Of a stretch of DNA of 64,000 bases, positions 9,401-20,485 are shown one piece after another. A program made the translations under genes and the position numbers. The notes under the pieces are model-generated. The model did not search any database. It saw only the letters and a program-made list of their open reading frames with translations, and had not been told where the DNA came from. The first letter of the stretch is position 1. Each line of letters starts with the position of its first letter. This stretch comes from Capsicum annuum (Eukaryota; Streptophyta; Magnoliopsida; Solanales; Solanaceae): contig NC_061119.1 in assembly GCF_002878395.1 (NCBI RefSeq), forward strand, positions 12,110,237-12,174,236. Direction: 5' to 3'.

Positions 9401-12400
9401 GCATAACACAAAAACTTTGTGAAACTAGGATGGTAAAATAAAAAGTTGAAACTCTTGGGTGTCCAATAGAAAGCCCCTCATTTTTTCTTGAAGAAATTTT
9501 GCGCAGTTGAATGAAGTTCGATAGCTCTTGTTTTCTTTTTTAGTATATCTCAACTTTTGAATACCGATAAAAAACATTAAAAACGGGGAAGGAGAGAAGC
9601 AAACTTGCCCCTCTTCCAGCAAGGAGACAGGAATAATTGACCTCAAGACTCCTTTTTAAACAAATATTGTGTCCGGCCCAACTTGTCACTCCTCAACTAA
9701 CCTATCGAGTACCTGCTACTTCCCACTCAACATATTTACCGGGTAAACCTGTCCACAATGCTTACATAGATGGAAAGAAATCACTTAAGGTCTTTTGTCT
9801 CTACTGAAATTTGAACCTTGGTTTTTCATAATCTATTATAGCTTCATTAACTGTTAACCACACCCTTGGATGCTAAATGACCTCAAGATTACTGACAGCT
9901 ATACCGTTTTATCTTATATATCAATGGCACGACATATCTGATGAAATTCCCCAATTGACTTAATTGAGTTGCACGAAATAAAATTATATACCCCCTTAAG
10001 AAACACCTTCACCCTAAAGCACAGTTGACAATGTTCTAAGTCACTAGCCGGCAACCTTCACCACTTTCATATTGAAGAGCAATATCCGCCAGCTTAATCC
10101 ATAAAACTAGCCTTAGAACCCTTCATCCTACATTCCGATTCATTTTTCGGTACCTCCTTAATATCCTACAGGTCATGGGTGTTCCCCCCTTAATATCACC
10201 AAGAAAACTGACTGTAACCTACCAATAATTTTGTAAGGGGTAAAAATCCAAGCCACCAAATAGTGCCAACTGTAAATCAATCAAATAGTCAACCAATCCC
10301 TCAATCCTAAATTAATTGGTGTCGTCTATACGAATCCTCTATAGCATTTCGCTCAATTTGGGCTCGTTTCATTCCAATGCTAATAAAAATCTCCTTTTTA
10401 AGGAAGACTAGGAATTGTTAGACACCTAAAATCCATCCATATGTCACATTTATCCCCCACACTAACGTAAAGGTCCCTAACCATAAATTTTCCTCTTCAA
10501 GCAGAATCAAGAAAATTGAAGTTCTTACCCTTAGCTAAAAAAATGGTGCACGTGATATCCAAGGATCAGAAGCAAGAATGTAAAACTGAATCTCCAAAGC
10601 ATCTAAAGATGAGAAACTCGACAATAATACAACAAACTCACTTCATAGAATCTTTAAAAGTTGAAGATCCAAATCATCTAAAGACAGAAATTTGACTATA
10701 ATACAACAAACCCATTTCACAGAACATTAAAGTTAAAAACTCCAAGCTTCAAAATCACACATGAAATTCGACAAATATACAACAGACCCATTTCACAGAA
10801 GATTTAAAAGGCTCCAAATCATCTAAAGACCAGAATTTTGACAATAACAAAAGAAACCCCATTTCGCAGAATCATTAAAAGTTGAAGCTCCAAATTTCCA
10901 AATTTGACAAAAATACTTCAAACCCATTTTACAGAATTGTTAAAAAGGCTCCAAATCTCTGAAGACGAGAAATTTGACAATAATAGAACAACACCATTAC
11001 ACAAAATCACTTAAAAGTTGAAAACTTGAAACTCCGAAATCACATAAATACGAGAAATTCCACAAAATATACAAAGAACCCATTTCACAGAACCATTAAA
11101 AGTTGGAAATTTCAAGCTCCAACATCATCTAAAGACTAGAAATTTAACAATAACATAACAAACCCATCACACAGAACATTAAAAAAGCTCCAAATCATCT
11201 AAAAACTGAGAGGTTTGGCAATAATACAACGACCCATTTGACAGAATCATTAAAGGTTGAAAACTTGAAGCTCCAAAAATCACATAAATACGAGAAATTC
11301 CACAAAAAATACAGCAACCCCATTTCGCAGAACATTAAAGAAAAAAGCTCCAAATCATCTAAATACAAGAAAATAAACAACAATACAACAAACCCACTTC
11401 ACAAAATCACTAAAACTTGAATTTCCGAATCATCTAACAAAAATACACCCATTTCATATAATCATTAAAAGTTGAAGCCCCAAATCATCAAAATTTGATA
11501 ATAATACAACAACTCCATTTTACAGAATCATTAAAAGTTGACGCTCCAAATCATCTTAAGACAAGAAATGTCACAAATATACAACAAACACATTTCACAG
11601 AACATTAAAAGAGCTCCAAATCATCTAAAGACTAGAAATTTGACAATAATACAACAACCCCATTTCACAGAATCATTAAAACTTGAAACTCCAAAACACA
11701 AAAAGATACTAGAATTTTGACAAATATAGACAACAAACCCATTTCACAGAACATTTAGAAAGCTCCAAATCAGCTAAAGCCTAAAAATTTGACAATAACA
11801 AAACAGGCCCATTTCACAGAATCATCAGAAGTTAAAACTTGAAGCTCCAAATCATCCAAAGACAAGAAATTTGAGTAATAAAACCAACCCCATTTTACAC
11901 TACTATTAAAAGTTGAACCTCAAAAATCAACTATAATCAAGAAATTCAACAATATATACAACAAACCCATCTCAAAGAATCATCAAATGTTAAAAACTTG
12001 AAGCTCCAAATCATCCAAACACAAGAAAATTGAGTAATAAAACCAACCCCATTTTACAGAATTATTAAAAGTTGAACCTCCAAAATCAAGTATAATCAAG
12101 AAATTCCACAACATATACAACAAACCCATCTCAAAGAATCAAAAATTTAAAAACTTGAAGCTCCAAATCATCCAAAGACAAGAAATTGAGCCCATTTTAC
12201 AGAATTAGTAAAACTTGAACCTCCAAAATCACACAAAATCAAGGAATTCCACAACATATACAACAAACCCATCTCACAGAATCATTAAGTTCCAAATCAT
12301 TTAAAGACTAGAAATTTAACAAAAATACAACAAACCCATTTCACATAATCATCAAAAGTTAAAAACCTGAAACTCCAAAACACAAAAAAACTAGAATTTT

Positions 12401-13261
12401 GACAAATATACAACAAACCCATTACATAGAATCATCAACAGATGAAAACTTGAAGCTCCAAATCATCCAAAGACAAGAAATTTGAGTAATAAAAACAACC
12501 CCATTTTACACAACTATTAAAATTTGAACCTCCAAAATCAACTATAATCAAGAAATTCCACAACATATACAGTAAACCCATCTCACAGAATCATTATAAG
12601 TTCAGCTCCAAATCACCTAAAGACGAGAAATTTGACAAATATACAACAAACCCATTTCACAGAATCATCAAAAGTTGAAAATTTGAGGCTCCAAATCATC
12701 CAAATACAAGAAGTTTGAGTAATAAAACCAACCCCATTTTACAGAATTATTAAAACTTGAACCTCCAAAATCACACAAAATCAAGAAATTCCACAACATA
12801 CACAACAAACCTATCTCACAGAATCATTATAAGTTAAGCTCCAAATCATCTAAATACTAGAAATTTAACAAAAATACAACAAACCCATCTCACATAATCA
12901 TTAAAAGTTAAAAACTTAAGCTCCAAATCATCTAAAGACAAGAAATTTGACAAATGTACAACCACCCCATCTCACAGAATCATCAAAAAGTTGAAAACTT
13001 GAAGCTCCAAATCATTCAAAGACAAGAAATTTGAGTAATAAAACAACCCCATTATACAGAATTATTCAAACTTGAACCTCCAAAATCACACAAAATCAAG
13101 AAATACCACAAAAATACAACAACCCCATCTCACATAATCATTAAATTAGTCTTCTGATAGTTACCAGAACCAAGTTGTACAGAATTATTGGAGTCTTTCT
13201 TCTTCTTTTTCCTTTTCTTTGAAGTCTTGTTCAATGCTCCAGAACATGGAAACCAACCCAT
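6440..13261 (-). CDS. PBL7: PBL7/CDL1-like receptor-like cytoplasmic kinase, five exons
   Basis: Exons 13261..13165, 8958..8771, 8058..7869, 7786..7395 and 6748..6440 join in frame to a 391-aa Ser/Thr kinase; Arabidopsis PBL7/CDL1 is of similar length. Residues 1-8 (MGWFPCSG) carry the Gly2 and Cys6 expected for lipid anchoring at the plasma membrane, followed by a lysine-rich stretch. The kinase motifs are complete: GEGGFG loop (79-84), VAIK Lys100, YRDLK with Asp198, DFG Asp216, and an activation segment ending in APE (243-245). C-terminal motifs such as KFSQMADP and MRPVIADV also match the PBL7 clade. Members of subfamily VII relay signals from surface immune and hormone receptors. Every junction has GT/AG and correct phase; the first (G|GA) links exons 4.2 kb apart. 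The long first intron contains SINE-like repeats and a tandem array. The exact orthologue is inferred, not tested. Confidence 0.9.
6874..6990 (-). mobile_element. TS-type SINE
   Basis: On the minus strand it reads GGATCTATCGGAAACAGCC, a decayed middle, then CACCGGGTATGTTGTTG. It lies in the last intron of the PBL7-like gene. Confidence 0.7.
7061..7170. mobile_element. Fold-back MITE-like repeat, copy C
   Basis: Outer arms are TTGCTCGGACTCTCCAAAAA and, less well kept, TTTTTTGGAGAGACTTGAG. The inner pair is GATCCTCCAAAAA and TTTTGGAGGATC. It lies in the last intron of the PBL7-like gene. Confidence 0.65.
8404..8523 (+). mobile_element. Solanaceae SINE-like repeat with internal expansion
   Basis: It begins TTGATAACCGTGGTGTCGGG and continues GCAGGCACCTCGACTAATTCC and CGGGATACCTCCCACC, a dispersed repeat that I recognise from nightshade genomes. 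The body then runs into the heptamer array at 8468-8522 instead of the usual distal half. It lies in the second intron of the PBL7-like gene. Confidence 0.55.
8468..8522 (+). repeat. Heptanucleotide tandem array (CGGGTAT)n
   Basis: Nearly eight perfect head-to-tail copies of CGGGTAT. Because 7 is not a multiple of 3, every frame encodes the same repeating peptide, which explains the chance ORFs here. The unit resembles the ACCGGGTAA stretch found once in the related repeat at 9662-9865. Confidence 0.9.
9662..9865 (+). mobile_element. Solanaceae SINE-like repeat
   Basis: It shares ordered blocks with 8404-8523: GTCCGGCCCAACTTG, CTCAACTAACC, GAGTACCTGC and TACCGGGTAA. It continues with AAGAAATCAC, TTGTCTCTACTGAAATTTG and CACACCCTTGGATGC. 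It is in the first intron of the PBL7-like gene. Confidence 0.55.
10600..13145. repeat. Intronic tandem array of degenerate 70-100-bp units
   Basis: About thirty diverged copies. Each combines AAGAAATTTGACAATA, TACAACAAACCCATTTCACA, GAATCATTAAAAGTTGAA and AACTTGAAGCTCCAAATCAT. Unit length varies through internal indels. Copies from about 11,820 to 13,100 alternate two sub-variants (one with TTTGAGTAATAAAACCAACCC, one with ATTCCACAACATATACAAC), forming longer higher-order units. The array ends about 20 bp before the splice donor of exon 1 of the PBL7-like gene. No open frame runs through it. Confidence 0.9.
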
Positions 13262-13321
13262 TTCTACCTCTTTCTTCTTCTACTTCTCTCTCTATGTATA
13301 CATAAATATACACTTTTCTGC

Positions 13322-13341
13322 ATATATATATATATATATAT
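13322..13341. repeat. (TA)n microsatellite in the 5' leader
   Basis: About ten TA units, 60-80 bp upstream of the start codon of the PBL7-like gene. Confidence 0.9.
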
Positions 13342-13458
13342 GTATACACACTTTGTCTTGAAGAGTGGAGTAACAGAGAGGGAAAAAGGGAAAACCTTTC
13401 ACAGCTGAAATGACAGAGAAAAGGGAAGGACTCAGTATTAACCTTTTCTTTATGGGTG

Positions 13459-13468
13459 TTTTTATACT
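13459..13468 (-). promoter_or_regulatory. Candidate TATA box of the PBL7-like gene
   Basis: The minus strand reads AGTATAAAAAC about 200 bp upstream of ATG 13261, leaving a pyrimidine- and GA-rich leader of plausible length. Position is the only support. Confidence 0.4.
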
Positions 13469-13830
13469 GTAATTTATAATGACAATCAACATAAATCCCC
13501 AAAACACAAAATTCTTTTATATAATTATTAAAAATTTTAATTTTTGACATGTCCAGATATATGTAATTAGCTCTAAAAATATTCAAAGAAGATATATATT
13601 TTTTTTAAAATACATAATTAACTTTTGATATAATTTTTAATATTAAATCTATTAGATATATAATTAGCTCTCAATATATATAATATAAATATATAATTAA
13701 TTGAAATTTTTGTAATTTATGTAAGTATGATATGTTGAGATGTATGTTTATGATATTTTAATTAATAATTCATTAAATTGTTGATATTTGAATTTTTGTT
13801 GAGTTAATTTCGTTGTGCTTTATATTATTA
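13469..13830. other. Upstream flank of the PBL7-like gene
   Basis: Very AT-rich DNA with no recognisable gene or repeat. It presumably contains the distal promoter. Confidence 0.4.
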
Positions 13831-14062
13831 CTTTCTCCGTTTAAAGAAGAATTACTTAATTTAATTTGGTATAAAGTTTTAAAAAAATAAAAAAAATTAA
13901 ATCCTATGATCTTAAGTTAAAATTATGTCAAATATATTAAAATATTATAATTTTAAATATATTATGTGAAAAATTTAAATTAAAATATTATCAAAGAAGA
14001 AAAAGAATCATTTGTTTTAAATAAATTAAAAAGAAAAGTAGATCTTTTTGAATTAGAGGGAG
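13831..14062. mobile_element. Stowaway-like MITE (Tc1/mariner type)
   Basis: 232 bp flanked by TA (13829-13830 and 14063-14064). The ends are CTTTCTCCGTTT and, on the complement, CTCCCTCTAATT, matching the Stowaway CTCCCTC terminus. The interior is AT-rich with no ORF. Confidence 0.8.
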
Positions 14063-14107
14063 TACAAGCATGATATATGTTTACTAAAATTTTATTTTTA
14101 CTAACAA

Positions 14108-14238
14108 CATGGGTTGTGCTGCAATGGATGGTCTGTTGGAAGGGCTGTCATCTTAATGGATCCTGCAATACACGATCCAGATTAGTCGAGGCTCCAATGC
14201 GGACACCGGACATCGAATGAAAAACTAAAAAAAAAATT
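14108..14238 (+). mobile_element. SINE-like repeat
   Basis: It has a head with GGGTTGTGCTGCAATGGATGG, a middle ACACGATCCAGATTAGTCG, and a 3' part CCAATGCGGACACCGGACATC before an A run. The 3' half is shared with 51000-51105. Confidence 0.55.
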
Positions 14239-14694
14239 ATTTTAACTTATCATTTTAAATATAATATACTATTAAATACTAAATATTAATTAATAAAAAT
14301 AATATATTATAAAATAACCATTAATTATTATTTTCTTAATATTTTTTAATAAACATATCAAGTTCAAATATAAAAGTAAAAGTGAACTGAGGAGTAAATC
14401 ATAAATTCACTCAACTACTCAAACTTTGTTCGTCTGAAACAAAATTTCACGTTTTGCTATTCTACAGTCAATTCAATTAATATTTAAAGTTAAATTAAAT
14501 TGATGATAATTACTTTAAAAAGTTACGTAATTTTATTTTATAATTAAAAAATCACTCAATTATTATCATTTTATTTACAAAATTACTAAAATGACCACTT
14601 TTTCTGTACATAAAAGATTATCTCAATTACGTGATATATGTTAAGGCTAAAATAATTATATTTTTGTGTACTATTAAATGCTATTTAACTACAT

Positions 14695-14696
<2 letters not shown>

Positions 14697-14741
<45 letters not shown>
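14697..14741. repeat. (TA)n microsatellite
   Basis: About 22 uninterrupted TA units. Confidence 0.95.
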
Positions 14742-14743
<2 letters not shown>

Positions 14744-16904
14744 TCAAAGATTATTTGGATTACACAAATTTACTTGATTGAGCTTATCTAATAAATAAAT
14801 AGTACTATTTATTGCAATCTTTTATTAGAAAAAAATCAGACCTTAACCCCACCAAATATTAACTCATTGAATTAGCATTTATTAACCAAATAATTAAAAA
14901 AATATATAAAAAAATGGACAGCATATATATTAGTGCGTGGCAAGTAAGTAGATATTTGGTGACCTTTTAACACATGACATGTCCTAAAGTACGTGTGACT
15001 AAAGATTTCATTTAAAAAATAAATAAAATTGACCAAAAATAAAATAATAATTTAATTAAATTAAGGTACTCCATCGTTATTACACTTGTTTTAATCTTTT
15101 TAACTAGTAAATTTGACCGCACGCGGTATTAAGGATATAAATTAGATTCATGAAATTTAAAAAAAAAAAAAATTCAATCTTCAAATTCAAATAAATTAGA
15201 TTCTAAATTCTAATTTACTTAACACTTAATTTCATGTTTAATAAAAGACAATATCGAAGGAAAAATTAAAATTAGAAGTAGTAATACAATAATTAATGTG
15301 ATAGATAAAGATTGTAGTGAATTTCTTCAAAAACTCAAATTTTATATAAATTACTCTTGAAAAATTTAATAAAATTCACATGATGTACTATTGGCATACC
15401 TTTATTTTGAAACTACTCTAGTGAAACAAAAAAAATAACAATATGAAGAAAAAATGATACTACTGAAAAATATATTTATTGTTATGTTCCTTTAATAAAT
15501 TCATGACCTGTAGATGATTATCGTGGATTTCTCTTCCTAATTTGCAAATCAAATGACAATATTCAATTCTGTTGTTTCTGCATGCATATTTATCATATCA
15601 TCAATCATAATATATTATGTTTGTGTAGTGTGAAAATTAAAGAATGACATTTGTAAAGGGTAAGGTGGATTCATAAATATTATATAAAAGAAGCCAGTAA
15701 TACTTCTTCAATATTTGAAAAAAGCATCTTTTATTTTTTTATATTTTTTTAATGGTTAACCAGTGAGTTCGTAAGCAGTTAAAATCAAATAACAATTAAA
15801 AAAGATAAGGTGAAAGATCAATGAAAATACTACTACTACTACTATTATATATATATATATATATATGATATTCCAGAGACTTAAGTAATTATGTGTATAG
15901 ATTTTAGTGTTATTTAAAAATTAAAACTTATAATGGAGGAACTGTAACTAATTGTGGATCAAGAAAGCAAAGAACTTACTCATGCAAATTGAATCTCCTT
16001 GACTCGTGAACAACAATTAATTTTCGTAACGAAAAAAGTGATTAAATAATTCTACCGAGAAATAAAGAAGAAAAAGTTTAAAAAAAAAAAAAAAAAGATA
16101 AATACGAGTCATGGTCATATCCTAAGAAATATGTTACCTCATCACTTATACGTCTCATTTTATTATATTTATAGATCGCTATAAACACTTGTCATATCTT
16201 CAAAAATAAAATAACTCAAATTCAACCACATACCAATTAAGTGAAAGTTAATCCGAACACTGTAATTATCACAAAAAAAAACCTCCAAAAATGACAATTC
16301 AAGTACTTTACTATTTCAGTTTTAAATCATTCAATTAGGAGAAGCCTTAAACGAAAATCAATAACATAACATATTCAATTAAAATTAATGAAATAGAAAA
16401 TAAAGACAAAAGAAAGTAGTAGTAATTAATATTGTAATTTTAAGCATTTCTAATTAAAAGAAAAAAAGCTTTAGATACATATCTAAAACACAAAGATCAA
16501 TAGCATAACATATCTAACTAAAATTAATGAAATAGGAAATTAAAAAAAAAATAAAAAACAGGAACAAATGATACAATAAAGAAAGAATGAAAAAAGAAAT
16601 TATATAGTAACAATGAAAAAGATTTGAGATACATATCTAAAACATACAATTTACCTAAATGATGAAAGAAGAAAATAAAAAGAAAAACTAAAACATGAAA
16701 GAGAACTTAAGATGAATGGGAGTTTTCATTAAACTAAATATAAATTTATATAGGCAAAGTAATAGAATACCATAAGACATGATAAACTTACAAATTAAAG
16801 CTTGGAGGTTATGGATATGAACATGATGGGGGGTTATGAATATTATTAAAGATAAAAATTAAAGGTGTGAATCATGTGTAATTACTCATTATAAATATAT
16901 TTAA

Positions 16905-17443
16905 ATAATAAAAAATAAATACTTACAATATTAAAAGATATTGTCATTTTGTAATTAGAAGAAGGTGAAAATAAATAAATAAATTTATTAAGAGTTTATA
17001 TTAAAGAGATGTGAGTTACGAATAATTACTCATTTCAATTGAAATGTGAAGAGTTTTGGTTGTAAATGTTCCTTCATTAATAAAATATTTAATTGTAATA
17101 AATTAAGTAATTTATTTAATTTTATAATAAAATAATTGATTTAAATAAAAAAAGGCCAATAAAAGAATAAAAATAATAAATATTAAAAATAAATACTTTT
17201 ATATTAAAAGATATTGTCATTTTGTAATTAGAAGAAGGTGAAAATAAATAAATTTATCAAAAGTTTATATTAAAGAGATGTGAGTTATGAATAATTACTC
17301 ATTTTAATTGATATGTGAAGAGTTTTTGTTGTAAATGTCTTCATTAATCAAATATTTAATTATAATAAACTAAGTAATTTATTTAATTATACAATAAAAT
17401 AATTGATTTAAATAATAAAAAAGGCCAATAAAATAAGAAAACA

Positions 17444-17450
<7 letters not shown>
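16905..17450. repeat. Tandem duplication, period about 272 bp
   Basis: Two adjacent copies, recognised by AAAAGATATTGTCATTTTG at 16934 and 17206, followed in both by GTAATTAGAAGAAGGTGAAA and GAATAATTACTCATTT. Confidence 0.8.

Positions 17451-17489
<39 letters not shown>
17451..17489. repeat. (TA)n microsatellite
   Basis: About 19 TA units directly before the 5' end of the plus-strand Helitron-like element. Confidence 0.95.
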
Positions 17490-17492
<3 letters not shown>

Positions 17493-17493
<1 letters not shown>

Positions 17494-18777
17494 CTATATC
17501 TATTATATATTAAAAGTGTGAAGCCCCTTAGAAAAGTGAATTGAAGTTTTTGCCCTTCATTAAAACTATTCGTTTTAGACAAAACCATCTTTTACCCTTC
17601 TCCCTACAATTAAATTCTACAAAATAAATATATCAAAATTTTCCTACAATTAAATTCTTCCCAAATTCAGTTCCTTGTTTCAACCAAAAAAAACACGCTC
17701 AAAATTTTCCTTAAAAAAAAAACACTCAAAATTTTCCTTTCAAAATAAAAATTCTCAAAAGTTTCCTTTTTCACAATAATGAAAACAAACGTTTTTTTTC
17801 AACCAAAAAAAAAACTCAAAATTTTCCTTCCAAAAGAAAAAAGCTCAAAAGTTTCTTTTTTCCCAATGATGAAAACAAACGTTTTTTTTTTCAACCAAAA
17901 AACAAAACAAAACAAAAACTCAAAATTTTCCTTAAAAAAAGAAAAGCTCAAAAGTTTCCTTTTTTTCCAACAATGAAAAAAGTAGTTTTTTTTCAACCAA
18001 AAAAATCATGCTCAAAATTTTCTTTTTTCCTCTACGATTAAAATTTCCGTTGTTTTTTTAATCCTATTTGATTTCTACTTGTTTTTTTTCAACCAAGAAA
18101 CACCGAGTTTTTCCTCTCCTTCTATATAAACACTTGAGCTTTTTTTTTCATTGTTCATAAACACCTGCAATCTTTCATTATTTTTCGTCTCAGCACAATT
18201 TCAATAATTTTATTTTAAGATTTTTTGGCGTTATATCATCTCTCCCTTTTTACATGGTTAATTTAAACACAACATTACTTGTCATGCCAACTTAAATTGC
18301 TTAGTTTAATTTAGCTTAATGTGTCATGTTAGTTCAATATATTTTATTTTCTACTACTCATAACTAACCTTTTTTATCTACCTCACATGTTAAGGAATAA
18401 TTCTTCTCATCTCACAAATCTACCTATATTATGAATTTCTACGTTCTTATCGTTCTATTTGTCGTTTTAGTAGAATATATTATAATTTTTACTGCTCATA
18501 TCTTTATTATTGTTTTGTTATTGTTTATAGGTGGTAGATGAGTGTTGGACGACTTTGAAAAAAATTTGTGTGTAAAAATTAGATTTAATTGTATTATTTT
18601 GATGTATCTATCATTGTATTATTTTGTTGCAATTTACAAATGGTAGATGAATGTCGATCTTTACATACTCAAAAGATATTAAATTTAATTATTATGTTCA
18701 TCTTTATTATTTAAACAAATATCCTATTTAGTATTAATGTTTGAACTCATCAAAGTGAGCGCGTACACCTAAACTAG
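17493..18777 (+). mobile_element. Non-autonomous Helitron-like element (plus strand)
   Basis: The 5' end reads A|TCTATATCTATTATATATT, a typical plant Helitron start. The 3' end is a GC-rich GTGAGCGCGTAC followed by CTAAACTAG|T. It has no terminal inverted repeats and no coding capacity for Rep/helicase. The interior carries a roughly 100-bp tandem repeat (17665-18030). The 3' hairpin is weak, so the 3' boundary is less sure than the 5' one. Confidence 0.55.
17665..18030 (+). repeat. Tandem array of about 95-100-bp units
   Basis: Four units each with TTTTTTTCAACCAAAAAA, CTCAAAATTTTCCTT and GCTCAAAAGTTTCC. A-run and T-run length changes make the units differ. The array accounts for the 65-aa lysine/phenylalanine-rich ORFs on both strands. 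Confidence 0.85.
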
Positions 18778-18809
<32 letters not shown>

Positions 18810-18984
18810 TAATAGAGTTAAATATAATGAATTTTGAGTTTCCTTTAAATGCATAAATAATGTTTTCTTTTACTATATAATTAATAGAGTAAAATATAGT
18901 GACTTTTGAATTTCCTTTAAACACATAAATATTTAAAATAAAAAGAAAACTCAATTAATGTAAAAGAAAGCATAAAAAAGATAA

Positions 18985-19200
18985 ATAATTTTGGACGCCT
19001 CACCTTACATTTATGCAAGGGGTTATTTCTACGGCTCCCCTAGTAAAACCAGTGTAATTGCAATAAAAGCATACATCGTACTTGATATAACAGCCGAATG
19101 TACTCTTAATTCATATTTTGTAAATGAACCTAGTAACAACAATCCAAAGGGAAGGATAATCAATTTGGCTTAATAACAAAAGTATATAACAGGCCATACT
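18985..19200. other. Unassigned complex-sequence segment
   Basis: This stretch is less AT-rich than its surroundings and could be a fragment of a transcribed region such as a 3' UTR. I do not recognise it, and no long frame is open. Confidence 0.25.
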
Positions 19201-19240
19201 TAGAAACAACAGATTAGAGGTGGTAAACAGCACTTGCTAA

Positions 19241-19356
19241 GTTGCTTCGACTCTAGTCCAAAAATGTTGTCGCACTCGTGTCGGATCCTTCAAAATTACA
19301 CTATTTTTGGAGGATCCGACATGCACCCATTCACAGTCTTGAAGAATCCGAGCAAC
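19241..19356. mobile_element. Fold-back MITE-like repeat, copy D
   Basis: Arms are GTTGCTTCGACTCTAGTCC and TTGAAGAATCCGAGCAAC. The central pair is CGGATCCTTCAAAATT and TTTTTGGAGGATCCG. Confidence 0.7.
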
Positions 19357-19403
19357 ATACAACAACAGTACATCTCAAAGGAGCCCTTTCCTGCTCTTGT
19401 AGT

Positions 19404-19640
19404 CATCAACACTTAAAGTTAGTGCATGCCTTCTCCCATCGTTCTCATGAACGCTACATCCAACGGTTACTTCTATCCTCTGCTTTCGAGCCATAAACCC
19501 TGCTTGGGCTCCTTGAGGTCCTCCAAACTTCTGAAGCATAGCCAACGATGAGCATGTAATTCTCAGCCCTATTCTTCCAGTTCATCTCTGCGAGCCTGCA
19601 AGCCTTGTCATCTTGTCACTAATCATTAGAGCATGTAATC
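19404..19640 (-). other. Unidentified exon-like fragment
   Basis: GC content and codon-like texture rise here against AT-rich DNA. On the minus strand one frame reads ACRLAEMNWKNRAENYMLIV and continues about 30 more residues before a stop; another reads LAMLQKFGGPQGAQAGFMAR and continues to a stop near 19412. No frame is open throughout and I cannot name a family. It lies between a MITE and a copy of the upstream region of the C2-domain pseudogene, so it could be a captured or truncated gene piece. Confidence 0.3.
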
Positions 19641-19649
19641 GTATGCAAA

Positions 19650-20062
19650 AGGACATTATTAAGAAACTAATGATAAAAGAAAGATGAGAAAATGATTCTT
19701 AAGCAGAGAAATCAAATGGGACTTGCAAATTCAATTTCCCTTCTAGGTGACTTTAAATAGGAGATCTCAGGTAAAGGAAGATGAAAATAATCAAATTACA
19801 AAATACCTTTTAGTTAAAAAAAAAAAAAAAAAACATATCAATTTCCTATTTAATTGTTGTGACCTTTGAACTTCATCAGTTTACTCCTAATCAATTCAAA
19901 TCTTTAAGGCCTCTTTCTATTATATGTTAATTAAAGTGATTTTATATAAAAATAAACTCAAAAAATATCAAAAAAAAAAAAAAACTCAAAAAAGATAAAT
20001 GGGAATGGTGGCTTTAGAAGCATGCCACATCACTATTCTCATATTTCTCCTTTATATATATA
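19650..20062 (-). repeat. Copy 1 of a duplicated upstream region
   Basis: It matches 22986-23440 along its length, for example TGAGAAAATGATTCTTAA, GGGACTTGCAAATTCAAT and CCCTTCTAGGTGACTTTAAA. Both copies lead into Helitron-type boundaries. In the second copy this segment lies upstream of the C2-domain pseudogene; here that gene is absent. Confidence 0.75.
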
Positions 20063-20351
20063 CTAGTGAAATTATCCGCATTTCGCGCGGTTAATTAAAA
20101 AAATTAATAAATTAATATATTTTACTAATTTTATATAAAAATATTAACTTTATAAATTGTTAGTTTCTCATTTTAATGAAATAGTAGGTAATATTTATAC
20201 TTAGATCAGAAAAAATAATGTAGATTTATATTTTTATCCGAAATAATGATATGGTCTTTCATTTTTTGCTCAATCTGTACAATTGAAATACTTTACATCT
20301 TTTGAAGTAAGCCTTTTATATGTACATAGTTGAATTAAGAAAAAACAACAA

Positions 20352-20485
20352 CATGAATTGTGGTGTAGTGGTGAGACTACTATGCCCTTAATCAGAGGTC
20401 TTGAATTCGGCCCCAATATGAATTGGGTGTAGTGATGAGACTACTTTGCCCTTAATCAATGGTTTCGAATTTGAATCCTGGGTGG
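20352..20485 (+). repeat. Two tandem tRNA-like SINE heads
   Basis: Two units about 65 bp apart each read GTGTAGTGRTGAGACTACT, then GCCCTTAATCA, then GGT-TTCGAATT. They resemble internal promoter boxes A and B of a tRNA-derived SINE. Neither folds as a full tRNA by eye. Confidence 0.5.

Larger units (their letters stand above)
15104..20062 (-). mobile_element. Helitron-like unit 1 (minus strand), with a nested insert
   Basis: The lower boundary is a Helitron-type 3' end on the minus strand: a short hairpin CCGCGTGCGG, 11 bases later ACTAG, then T. The upper boundary abuts the next such 3' end, as if two elements lay head to tail. Inside, 16690-16920 resembles 21220-21430 of unit 2, and 19650-20062 resembles 22986-23440 of unit 2. 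Removing the nested insert 17493-18777 leaves about 3.67 kb, close to the 3.70 kb of unit 2. No Rep/helicase coding was seen. The 5' TC end is not clear. Confidence 0.45.

Noticed and set aside
10600..13145. Spacer-and-repeat appearance like a CRISPR array
   Set aside because: Units are degenerate, of variable length, directly adjacent and lie within a plant intron; no cas genes are present.
13185..13586. 133-aa minus-strand ORF over the first kinase exon
   Set aside because: It runs through the TA microsatellite and 5' leader and is in a different frame from the MGWFPCSG exon, which is the one that splices in phase.
17779..17996. 65-aa Lys/Phe-rich ORFs on both strands
   Set aside because: Low-complexity A- and T-run tandem repeat in a Helitron-like element; no conserved domain.
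18985..19200. Organellar DNA insertion
   Set aside because: The sequence is more complex than its surroundings, but I recognise no plastid or mitochondrial gene in it.
20352..20485. tRNA gene
   Set aside because: Box A- and B-like words are present twice, but no cloverleaf or acceptor stem can be drawn; SINE heads explain it better.
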